DNA of 64,000 bases from Brachybacterium alimentarium (GTDB taxonomy: Bacteria; Actinomycetota; Actinomycetes; Actinomycetales; Dermabacteraceae): the NCBI RefSeq assembly GCF_002332425.1, contig NZ_NRGS01000019.1, positions 1-64,000 of the forward strand, in the 5' to 3' direction. The notes under the pieces are model-generated. The model did not search any database, was not told where the DNA came from, and saw only the letters and a list, made by a program, of their open reading frames with translations. The position numbers were made by a program, and so were the translations under genes. Below are positions 18,233 through 25,334 of the stretch, one piece after another (the stretch's first letter is position 1; the number at the start of each line of letters is the position of its first letter).

Positions 18233-18872
18233 GGTGATCGCTGCGCAGGAGGCCATCCAGCGCGCACTGGTCCTGGTCGATGAGGCACGACGTTCGGGCA
18301 CGCGGCGGCTGCTCGGGATCGCCGGGGCCCCGGGGGCCGGGAAGTCGACCCTCACGGAGCAGCTCGCCGCGCAGCTGCCGGAGGGGTCGTGCGTCGTGGT
18401 GCCGATGGACGGCTTCCACCTGGCCGACGTCGCGCTCGCTCGGCTGGGCCGGGCGCAGCGCAAGGGCGCCCCGGACACCTTCGACGCCGCGGGCTATGCG
18501 GCGCTGCTGCAGCGGATCCGCACCGCGATGCCGCAGGATCCATCGGTGTGGGCGCCGATGTTCGAGCGCGAGCTCGAGCAGCCGCTGGCCGGCGCGATCG
18601 AGGTGCCCGCCCAGGTGCCGCTCGTGATCACCGAGGGCAACTACCTCCTCGCCGAGGACGGCGCCTTCGCGCAGGTCCCCGCTCTGCTCGATGCCCGTTG
18701 GTTCGTCGAGACACCCGATCCGCTGCGCCACGAGCGGCTGATCGCCCGCCACGAGCGCTTCGGGAAGACCCCGCAGCAGGCGCGGGACTGGGCGCTGGGA
18801 CCCGACGAGGCCAATGCCCGCCTGGTCGCCGCGACCCGCTCCCGCGCCGATGCCGTGGTGGAGCTGGGCTGA
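18216..18872 (+). CDS. Nucleoside/nucleotide kinase family P-loop protein
   Basis: 218 residues. The P-loop GAPGAGKST (near 37-45) and the MDGFHLAD segment (near 65) match the uridine-kinase/phosphoribulokinase-like family often annotated as nucleoside/nucleotide kinase or fructose transport kinase. EGNYLL is the usual downstream motif. It overlaps the helicase gene by 17 bp and so belongs to the same transcript, although a link to DNA repair is not obvious. The substrate may be a sugar, nucleoside or pantothenate; it cannot be fixed from sequence. Confidence 0.82.
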   Translation: MTSCAEVIAAQEAIQRALVLVDEARRSGTRRLLGIAGAPGAGKSTLTEQLAAQLPEGSCVVVPMDGFHLADVALARLGRAQRKGAPDTFDAAGYAALLQRIRTAMPQDPSVWAPMFERELEQPLAGAIEVPAQVPLVITEGNYLLAEDGAFAQVPALLDARWFVETPDPLRHERLIARHERFGKTPQQARDWALGPDEANARLVAATRSRADAVVELG

Positions 18873-18877
18873 CCCGT

Positions 18878-18924
18878 CGAGCCGGGCGCAGCTCATCGAG
18901 CCGGGCTGAGCTCATCGAGCCGGC
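18878..18924. repeat. 19-bp tandem repeat between convergent genes
   Basis: Two and a half copies beginning with TCGAGCCGGG start at 18878, 18897 and 18916. They fill most of the gap between the kinase gene and the convergent GH35 gene. Confidence 0.8.
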
Positions 18925-18934
18925 ACGGTCCATG

Positions 18935-21900
18935 TCACACCAGCGGCGGCGCGATCCCGATCGACCCGGTGCGGGCGAAGACCGGGACCAGCTCGATGGT
19001 CTCGGGGCCGGCGCCGGCCTCCTTCGCCGCCACCCAGACGGCGAGGGTGTTCATGCCCTGGTGCTCGAGCAGACCGGAGGGGATCGTGAACTCGGACTGC
19101 GGGCCGATGTCCCCGATGTAGAGGCCGACGTTCCAGCCGTTGACGTAGAGCACCGCCTGGCAGGCATCGCTGCGGCCGTCCTCGAAACGGGGTGAGCGCA
19201 CCGCGAGGCGCCAGCCGGTGTCGACGCCGTCCGCCACGTCGAGCGTGAAGGAGGCGCGGTACCAGCGGATGCCGGCGGACTCCGCGGTCAGGGTGTCGGT
19301 CGGCTCCCACGCGGAGTCGTCGTGAGCGGGCAGATGCCAGCCGTGGCGCTCCCCGTGCAGCCCGCCCACGTTGTACAGCGTGCGCAGACCGTCCTCGCCC
19401 TCGGCACCCTGGATCCTCCAGGTGATCTCGCCGTCTGCCGGCAGGACGGCGTCGAACAGGCCGCGGTTCTGCTTGGAGAGACCGTCGTCGCTCCAGTCGA
19501 GGTTCTGCCCGAGGTTGTGGACGAGCACGCTGAGCACCGCGTCCTCACCCGGAACGGCGACGCCGTCAGGCAGGGCGAGGTTCTGGTCGGTGCCGTCGGC
19601 CGGGGCGGCGCCGACATAGGTGCCGTCGGCCCAGACCTGCAGGAAGGCGGGGGCCTTCCCCTGAGCGGGCTGGCCCGTGCCGCCGTTCCCGCGCAGCGTG
19701 ATCTCCCGACCCGCGGCGGCGGTGAAGCGCGCCCGGTACCAGATGCTGCCCTCGTAGAAGCCGTAGTGGTTCGAGTCCAGGACCACGCCGCCGCGGCCCG
19801 GGCCCTGGTATTCCGTGGATCCCTCGGTGGAATCGGCGACCCTCCAGTCGGCGTCGTCGAAGTCGTCGGCGGCCTCCGGAGCCTCGTCGGCGACCTGGAA
19901 GGCGAGGTCCGGGACGGCGGGTACCGAGGGCTCAGGGAGCGTCCACGTGACGATGCCGTCCTTCGCGGAGCGGGAGGAGCCGTTGATCCGCACCCGGCGG
20001 ATGCCGTCGGGCGCATCGATGCGCACCGCGGCGGCCTCGGTCGAGCCGATCACGAGATCCGCGTCGGCGCGGGAGAAGGCGACCGTGCGGGCCAGGCCCG
20101 CGCCCTCGACCACCACGTGCGCGTCGGCCGTGCCGGGGGTCGCGGTCATCCGGTCCGCGGGTCGTCCGCCGAGGAACCAGGTGGTGGCCGCCGCGTCACG
20201 GGAGAGCAGACGCAGCGCGAGCAGGCTCGGAGCCCCGGTGCCCTCAGAAGTGACCGGGGAGCCAGTGATCTCGACCTGGATCGGCTCGGCGGCGGGCGTG
20301 AGGTTCAGCCGGAGCTGACCGGTCTCGCCGTCCCAGACGGTCTCGACGCCGTCGGGTGCATCGACCTGCGGCTCGTCGGCGTAATGCAGGACGATCTCGG
20401 CCGGGTCGCCCGCGTGACCGATGAGGTGCTGCAGGTGGCCTCCGCGCCGCGGCAGGGTCGGACCGAAGGGCGCGGCCGTCGAATACAGCAGGCCGTGCTC
20501 CCCGACCACCATGTCCGCCACGAGGGTGAGGGCGTCGCGGCCGTGCAGATGCAGGAAGGCGTCCTCCTGCTGGGGCACGCGGGGCCAGCCCACCACGCCG
20601 TCCGGGATCTCCACATCCTCGTCGCCGGAGGTGCCCGGCAGGTCCAGCGCATCGAGGGTCACCACGGTGCCCTCCCCGCCGTCGGCCGGCTCTCCGAGGG
20701 CCTCGAGCACCAGGGTGTGCTCCCCCTCGGTGAGATCCTGCACCTGGTAGCTGATCTGCTGGGCGGGCTTGTTCTGCTCGGTGTCGACGTGGCTGGTGAA
20801 GGTGCCGTGCTCGGTCCCGTCCACGAGCACCCGCGCCCTGCCATGGTCGGTGCCGGTCGCGGTGATGACGTCCACCGCGGTGCCGGTGAAGGTCCAGCTC
20901 GCCGTGGCCCCCGCGGTCTCGGTGCGCATGAGCGTGCCGCCGGAGGCCGTGCCGTCCTCGACCTCGGTCCAGTCGCCCTCGTAGGTGATCGCGGGATCGC
21001 GGTCGTCCGCCGTCGGGCCGTCCTCGCCGGCGTCATCGGGGTCCCCCAGCACGAGCGCGGTCGCGAAGCGGGTGTCGGTCTCGTCGTTCGAATCGGCCAG
21101 GCGGAAGGCGAGCAGGCGCGGAGCGCCACCCTCGGTCGCCGCGGTGAGATCGTCCGTCGACAGACGCTGGTAGGCCTGGATCGCACCGCCGTCGAGCTCG
21201 GGCACCGGCTGCGGCGCGACCGGGGTCATCGAGGCGATCTGTCCGACGGCCTGCTGGAGGTAGCCCAGCTCCTTCTGCACCGCGAGCTTCTCGGTGAGCT
21301 CCCGGTCCTCGGTGATCGCGGCGCCGTAGTCGTAGCTCGTGAAGCCCGAGGACGGCGATCCGGTGTAACCGAGGTTCGTGCCGCCGAAGGCCATGTAGTA
21401 GTTGAACGCGGTGACACCGCCCGCGAGGTTCCGCACGCCCCACTGCCGGGTGAAGGCGGGGTCGGTGAACTCGTAGGCCTGATGGGAGTCGAAGGCGGCG
21501 CCCCACGGGGTGAAGGCCCCGCCCTGGGACTCGGTGATGAACTGCGGGGTGTCCGGGCTGATCTGGCGGTACCCCTCCTCCGACTCGCCGATGCGTGCCC
21601 TGTCCCCGCCCGCGTTGAAACCCAGCGGGTAGTGATCGTAGGCGTAGAAATCGGTGCCGTGCTTCTCGGTGTCCGCGAAGCGCCCGCCCATGCCGTAGTC
21701 GTTGTGGAACAGCGGCACGGTGATCCCGGTGGAGCGCACGTGATCGGACAGCGCGCGCAGGAACGCCGAGCGTTCCGCATCCTCGCTGATCAGCTCGTTC
21801 TCCACCTGGTACATGAGCACGCTGCCGCCGCCGTCGGTCACCTGATGGGCGGTGATGATCTCGTTGATCGCGCTCAGCCAGGCGCAGGAGTCCGCGAGGT

Positions 21901-22522
21901 TCTGCGGATCCGTCGAGCGCAGGCCGGCCGCCCGGTTGGTCATGTAGGCGGGCAAGCCGCCCATCGAGATCTCGGCGTTCACATAGGGGCCGGGGCGGGC
22001 GATGACGTAGAGCCCCTCCTCCGCCGCCATGGTCAGCAGCAGGTCCACGTCCTTGATCCCGCTGAAGTCGAACTCCCCGTCGGGCGCGGACTGGTGCAGC
22101 CCCCAGAAGAAGTAGAAGGAGACCGCCGTGAAGCCGGCCGCCTTGAGGATCTGCAGCAGGTCACGCCACTGCGCCGGGGCCGGCACTCGCCAGGGATGGA
22201 TCTCGCCGGAGTAGAGGAGCAGGCGCTCGTCGTCCACCAGGAAGGAGTGCTCGTCCCAGGTGACCGTGTGCGCCCGCCCGTCGTTGCCGGGGAAGCGCGA
22301 GGTGCCGCGCAGAAGATCGGCGGTGGAGGCCCTCGCGTCGACCGCGGAGGGCACGCTCGGGGCGGCCGGCCCGCTCGGGGTGGACGGGGCGAGGGGCGCG
22401 GGCCCGGCCGCGAGGGCCGGACCCGCTGCGGTGCCGGCCACCGCGGCACCCGAGGCGCAGGCCCCCAGTCGCAGGAACCCCTTCCGGCTCAGAGCGGGCA
22501 GGGTCGGGCGCACTGGGGACAT
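18935..22522 (-). CDS. Secreted GH35 beta-galactosidase, multidomain
   Basis: 1195 residues. The N-terminus (LSRKGFLRLGACASG then a long Ala-rich stretch to AAG near 40) is a Tat-like signal with Arg-Lys in place of Arg-Arg. The GH35 barrel covers about 85-400: GEIHPWRVPAPAQW, the acid/base Glu in QVENEL (E243) and the nucleophile Glu in FITESQGG (E331). Then follow a beta-rich middle region and C-terminal jelly-roll domains typical of large family members. It should remove terminal beta-galactose from glycans outside the cell. The ATG at 22522 has a GAGGAG ribosome site. A LacI-type operator candidate lies about 50 bp upstream, so expression is probably sugar-controlled. The gene is transcribed alone. 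Confidence 0.92.
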   Translation of the reverse strand: MSPVRPTLPALSRKGFLRLGACASGAAVAGTAAGPALAAGPAPLAPSTPSGPAAPSVPSAVDARASTADLLRGTSRFPGNDGRAHTVTWDEHSFLVDDERLLLYSGEIHPWRVPAPAQWRDLLQILKAAGFTAVSFYFFWGLHQSAPDGEFDFSGIKDVDLLLTMAAEEGLYVIARPGPYVNAEISMGGLPAYMTNRAAGLRSTDPQNLADSCAWLSAINEIITAHQVTDGGGSVLMYQVENELISEDAERSAFLRALSDHVRSTGITVPLFHNDYGMGGRFADTEKHGTDFYAYDHYPLGFNAGGDRARIGESEEGYRQISPDTPQFITESQGGAFTPWGAAFDSHQAYEFTDPAFTRQWGVRNLAGGVTAFNYYMAFGGTNLGYTGSPSSGFTSYDYGAAITEDRELTEKLAVQKELGYLQQAVGQIASMTPVAPQPVPELDGGAIQAYQRLSTDDLTAATEGGAPRLLAFRLADSNDETDTRFATALVLGDPDDAGEDGPTADDRDPAITYEGDWTEVEDGTASGGTLMRTETAGATASWTFTGTAVDVITATGTDHGRARVLVDGTEHGTFTSHVDTEQNKPAQQISYQVQDLTEGEHTLVLEALGEPADGGEGTVVTLDALDLPGTSGDEDVEIPDGVVGWPRVPQQEDAFLHLHGRDALTLVADMVVGEHGLLYSTAAPFGPTLPRRGGHLQHLIGHAGDPAEIVLHYADEPQVDAPDGVETVWDGETGQLRLNLTPAAEPIQVEITGSPVTSEGTGAPSLLALRLLSRDAAATTWFLGGRPADRMTATPGTADAHVVVEGAGLARTVAFSRADADLVIGSTEAAAVRIDAPDGIRRVRINGSSRSAKDGIVTWTLPEPSVPAVPDLAFQVADEAPEAADDFDDADWRVADSTEGSTEYQGPGRGGVVLDSNHYGFYEGSIWYRARFTAAAGREITLRGNGGTGQPAQGKAPAFLQVWADGTYVGAAPADGTDQNLALPDGVAVPGEDAVLSVLVHNLGQNLDWSDDGLSKQNRGLFDAVLPADGEITWRIQGAEGEDGLRTLYNVGGLHGERHGWHLPAHDDSAWEPTDTLTAESAGIRWYRASFTLDVADGVDTGWRLAVRSPRFEDGRSDACQAVLYVNGWNVGLYIGDIGPQSEFTIPSGLLEHQGMNTLAVWVAAKEAGAGPETIELVPVFARTGSIGIAPPLV

Positions 22523-22570
22523 GCGGGAACTCCTCGTCGAGCGGTCGGGACTCGGACGTTAGCAGACCGC

Positions 22571-22583
22571 TGAACGTTTTACA
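22571..22583 (-). promoter_or_regulatory. LacI-type operator at the GH35 promoter
   Basis: TGAACGTTTTACA (plus strand) is a near-palindrome centred on CG. Reading leftwards on the minus strand it overlaps the -35/spacer zone of a possible -10 box TAACGT, placing it where a repressor would block the GH35 promoter. Confidence 0.6.
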
Positions 22584-22597
22584 GGAGTCTCGGGCAG

Positions 22598-23095
22598 TCA
22601 GCCGGCCATGACGGTGCGGGCGAAGCTCTCGGAGCGCTCCCGCAGCCTCTGGATCCGCTGCTCCCGATGGAAGGCGAGCAGGTGCTCGTCCTCCGTCTGC
22701 GATTCGAACGCCGTCGGCGCCCGGCGCACGTTGCGCGAGCACCGGAAGTCGGCGCACAGCCAGGTCCCGACGGTGTTGCCCCGTCGGCCGCCGGGGCCGC
22801 CGAGCGGCGCGACGAACGATGCGGCGTGGAGGCCGTCGACGATGTCCTCGCACCAGGCGCACATCATCTTCCGCGCGGCGGTCTTGTCGGAACCGCGCAG
22901 CATGATGCTCACGGGCTGGTCGTCGACCTCGAGCACCACGTAGTGCAGCTGGGGCCGACGGGAGTCCTGCCAGCCGAAGCATTCCAGCTCGTCCCAGCGG
23001 ACGGCATCGAGCGACGGGATGGCGGCCCGCTTCGCGTCGCCCTTGCTGGCGTTGACGAAGGAGCTGCGGATCAGGTTTTCGGTCAGGGGAATCAT
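22598..23095 (-). CDS. FBP-domain (EF-G-binding, FusB-like) protein
   Basis: 165 residues. The N-terminal helical part (LIRSSFVNASKGDAKR) and the C-terminal four-cysteine treble-clef zinc finger, C-x2-C (MMCAWCEDI) and C-x4-C (WLCADFRCSRNVR), match the elongation-factor-G-binding FBP family. In FusB/FusC this fold binds EF-G and frees it from the ribosome, giving fusidic acid resistance; many actinobacterial members have no known phenotype. The ATG follows a GAGGA site. The roughly 180-nt leader upstream contains a short open frame and two strong hairpins, which is unusual and may mean ribosome-dependent control. Confidence 0.82.
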   Translation of the reverse strand: MIPLTENLIRSSFVNASKGDAKRAAIPSLDAVRWDELECFGWQDSRRPQLHYVVLEVDDQPVSIMLRGSDKTAARKMMCAWCEDIVDGLHAASFVAPLGGPGGRRGNTVGTWLCADFRCSRNVRRAPTAFESQTEDEHLLAFHREQRIQRLRERSESFARTVMAG

Positions 23096-23114
23096 GGGGG
23101 TGTCCTCACGACGG

Positions 23115-23157
23115 GCGCGCGGCAGCGTCCCGCATCCGGCGGGATCGCGCGGCGCGC
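23115..23157 (-). promoter_or_regulatory. Leader hairpin next to the FBP ribosome site
   Basis: TCCCGC (23128-23133) pairs with GCGGGA (23139-23144) around a 5-nt loop. A 7x7 internal loop separates this from an outer stem of GCGCGC (23115-23120 and 23152-23157). The structure ends about 10 nt before the GAGGA ribosome site of the FBP gene. Confidence 0.5.
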
Positions 23158-23181
23158 AGGGAGTTCAGGAAGAGTGCGTGA

Positions 23182-23200
23182 CGGCGTGCTGAGCACGCCG
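23182..23200 (-). promoter_or_regulatory. 19-bp perfect palindrome after the leader ORF
   Basis: CGGCGTGCT, one base, AGCACGCCG. It begins 2 nt after the stop codon of the short leader ORF and could fold as a tight RNA hairpin or bind a dimeric protein. Confidence 0.55.
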
Positions 23201-23202
23201 GG

Positions 23203-23256
23203 TCAGGCCGAGCAGGCCGCGTGGGCCGCCCCGCTTCCCGCAGGCGTCGTGCGCAT
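23203..23256 (-). CDS. Putative 17-residue leader peptide upstream of the FBP gene
   Basis: An ATG at 23256 with a very good ribosome site (GAAAGGGAG, 5 nt spacing) opens a frame encoding MRTTPAGSGAAHAACSA and a TGA stop. It lies between a predicted promoter and the two leader hairpins of the FBP gene. No homology is claimed; the case rests on the strong ribosome site and position. Chance occurrence cannot be excluded. Confidence 0.42.
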   Translation of the reverse strand: MRTTPAGSGAAHAACSA

Positions 23257-23285
23257 GCTGTCTCCCTTTCGTCGTGGACGCGGCA

Positions 23286-23314
23286 ACGCTACGCCCGCAC
23301 GGGAACCTCGACAA
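23286..23314 (-). promoter_or_regulatory. Predicted promoter of the FBP leader
   Basis: On the minus strand TTGTCG (23314-23309), a 17-bp spacer and TAGCGT (23291-23286). Transcription would begin near 23279, giving a leader of about 180 nt. Confidence 0.5.
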
Positions 23315-23330
23315 GGGGATTCCCGTGCGG
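23295..23330. promoter_or_regulatory. 36-bp inverted repeat, 11-bp perfect arms
   Basis: CCGCACGGGAA and TTCCCGTGCGG flank a 14-nt loop. It starts 22 bp after the aldo/keto reductase stop codon and also covers the -35 and spacer of the predicted FBP promoter. It could be the terminator of the upstream operon, an operator, or both. Confidence 0.55.
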
Positions 23331-23352
23331 CGTGGCCCGCGAGACACCGGGA

Positions 23353-24237
23353 TCAGGCGATGATCTGGTTCAGCTGCTCGAGATCCTCGGCGCTCAGCTC
23401 GAGGGTCATCGCGCGGGCGGAGTCGCTGATCGACTCGGGACGGCTCGCGCCGGGGATCGGGACGACGTGCTCTCCCAGCGAGAGCTCCCAGGCCAGGACC
23501 ACCTGCTGCGGGCTCACACCGTGGGACTCGGCGATGCGCTGGATCTGCGGGAACCTCTCCCCCACCGCGCTCGCGCCGCCACCGGTGCCGCCCAGCGGGG
23601 ACCACGGCACGAATGCGATGCCGTGCTCGCCGCAGTGCTCGAGCTCGCGGCGGCTGGTGTGGAAGAAGGTGGGTGAGAACTCGTTCTGCACGGCGGCCAG
23701 GCCCCCGTCGCCGAGCACCTCGAGGGCCACGTCGATCTCCTCGACGTTCGCGTTGGAGATGCCGATCTCGCGGATCAGCCCCTCCTCCTTCAGCGCGGCG
23801 AGCGCCTCGACGCCCTCGGCGTAGCGGATGCTGCGATCCGGGCGGTGCCAGTAATAGAGGTCCACCGAGTCGATCTCGAGGGCGGCGAGCGACTTCTCGA
23901 GCGCGGAGCGGAGATAGGAGGCGGAGCCGTCGCGGCCGCCGCCCTCGGCCGAGCGGGTGATGCCGCCCTTGGTCGCGAGGGTGACGGAGGAGCGATCCCC
24001 GCCCCAGCTGCGCAGCGCCTCGGCCACGAGCTCCTCGTTGTGGCCCATCGTGTCCCAGCTCGGGGCATAGATGTCAGCGGTGTCGAGGAGGGTCACGCCG
24101 GCGTCGAGCGCGGCATGGATCGTGGCCGTCGCACGATCGGCCAGGGCGGGCTCGCCGCGCCCCATGGACAGGGGCATGGCGCCGAGGCCCAGGGCGGAGA
24201 CGGACAGGGAGCCGATACGGCGGGTGGGTGCAGTCAT
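23353..24237 (-). CDS. Aldo/keto reductase
   Basis: 294 residues, a typical (beta/alpha)8 aldo/keto reductase. The catalytic tetrad is recognisable: Asp and Tyr in LLDTADIYAP, Lys in TLATKGG and His in LYYWHRPD. It uses NADPH to reduce aldehydes or ketones, or the reverse on sugars. It is last in the minus-strand series GH172, fucose-isomerase-like enzyme, LacI and this gene, only 9 bp after the regulator. It could therefore act on the same sugar, for example as an L-fucose or galactose dehydrogenase. It also has its own close -10 box (TAGGCT, 6 nt before the ATG) and no ribosome site. Confidence 0.87.
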   Translation of the reverse strand: MTAPTRRIGSLSVSALGLGAMPLSMGRGEPALADRATATIHAALDAGVTLLDTADIYAPSWDTMGHNEELVAEALRSWGGDRSSVTLATKGGITRSAEGGGRDGSASYLRSALEKSLAALEIDSVDLYYWHRPDRSIRYAEGVEALAALKEEGLIREIGISNANVEEIDVALEVLGDGGLAAVQNEFSPTFFHTSRRELEHCGEHGIAFVPWSPLGGTGGGASAVGERFPQIQRIAESHGVSPQQVVLAWELSLGEHVVPIPGASRPESISDSARAMTLELSAEDLEQLNQIIA

Positions 24238-24243
24238 GCCCTC

Positions 24244-24249
24244 AGCCTA
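24244..24249 (-). promoter_or_regulatory. Leaderless -10 box of the aldo/keto reductase gene
   Basis: On the minus strand TAGGCT ends 6 nt before the ATG. It overlaps the stop codon of the lacI-type gene, so the reductase may also be made from its own leaderless transcript. Confidence 0.45.
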
Positions 24250-25323
24250 GGACGATGCGTGGCCTGCGTCACGAGGCGTCCAGGAGCCGTCGGTCCGCGG
24301 CCGCCGCCCACGCTGCGTGGATTCGCGCTCGATGATCTTCGAGCGCAGCAGCGTCGTGGAGGGCTCCTCGTCCGGATTGGCGATGCGCTGGCCGAGCATG
24401 CGTGCGGCGGCGCGGCTGGTGGCGCGCACCGGCTGATGGACGACGGAGACCGACGGGGTCACCAGACGGGTCCACAGGTCGTCGTCGGTCGCGAGCAGGG
24501 CCGGAGCGTCGTCCCGGCCGCGCATCGCCTCGAACGCCCCGGCGGACATCCGGTTGTTCGTGACATAGACGCAGTCGGCGTCGCCCTCCGCGAGGATCTG
24601 CGCCATCAGCGCCGCGCCGGACTCCAGCTGCAGGTCACCGCGCAGGACGACCGTCTCGTCGAGCTCGATCCCCGCCTCCCGCCAGGCGGCGAGATATCCA
24701 CTGACGCGATCCTCGGTGGTGCGCAGCTGGGAGGGCCCGCCGATCACGGCCGGCCGGCGGTAGCCGCGCTCGTGGAGGTGGCGGGCGGCCTGGCGGCCGG
24801 CGTCGAGGTTGTCGGTGGCGACCAGGTCGGTGTTCGCCCCCTCGATCCAGCGGTCCACCAGCACCACCGGGATCCCCGCCTCGGTGAGCGGGGAGAGATC
24901 CGTGAGGGTGCTGTGCACCGGGACGAGCAGCACCCCGGAGACGTGACGGCCCACCAGCTGCGCGAAGCATTCCCGCTCGATCTCGAGATCGTCCTCGGTG
25001 TGTGCGATCGTCACCGACTGGTGATCGCCGCGCGCGATCCGTTCGACCTCGCTGATGATCTGCGTGAAGTACGGGTTCGCCGCGTCGGGCGCGACCACCG
25101 CGATCTGGGAGGTGCCGCCGCGCCGCAGCGAGCGCCCCATGGCGTTGGGCACGTAGCCCGTCGACCGCACGGCGGCACGCACCCGACGGGAGAGCTCCTT
25201 GTCGACGCTCGCGGCGCCGTTGATCACCCGGGAGACCGTCGCCGAGGAGACCCCGGCCGTCCGGGCGACATCCAGGATCGTGGGTCTCGGCGACACCATG
25301 GGGCTCCTCTTCACGCTCGGCAC
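24247..25323 (-). CDS. LacI-family transcriptional regulator (glycan locus)
   Basis: 358 residues. The N-terminal helix-turn-helix (TILDVARTAGVSSATVSRVI) and hinge helix are followed by a periplasmic-binding-protein-like sensor domain (about 70-335). The gene lies 11 bp after the fucose-isomerase-like gene and before the reductase, so it is encoded inside the operon it probably controls. CG-centred operators with GTTTAC-type half sites flank both sides of this locus and recur elsewhere in the window. It is the first candidate to read them; a second LacI protein is encoded at 57399. The start could also be the internal ATG nine codons later. Confidence 0.9.
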   Translation of the reverse strand: MPSVKRSPMVSPRPTILDVARTAGVSSATVSRVINGAASVDKELSRRVRAAVRSTGYVPNAMGRSLRRGGTSQIAVVAPDAANPYFTQIISEVERIARGDHQSVTIAHTEDDLEIERECFAQLVGRHVSGVLLVPVHSTLTDLSPLTEAGIPVVLVDRWIEGANTDLVATDNLDAGRQAARHLHERGYRRPAVIGGPSQLRTTEDRVSGYLAAWREAGIELDETVVLRGDLQLESGAALMAQILAEGDADCVYVTNNRMSAGAFEAMRGRDDAPALLATDDDLWTRLVTPSVSVVHQPVRATSRAAARMLGQRIANPDEEPSTTLLRSKIIERESTQRGRRPRTDGSWTPRDAGHASS

Positions 25324-25334
25324 GAGCCGTCTGC

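Noticed and set aside
14846-18478. Very long antisense frame (1210 codons) across the AddA-like gene
   Set aside because: It is a mirror of a clear helicase gene in GC-rich DNA; its sequence is Gly/Ala/Arg/Gln-rich without any domain. The same holds for long frames opposite GH35, the oxidoreductase and the transporter operon at 28-31 kb.
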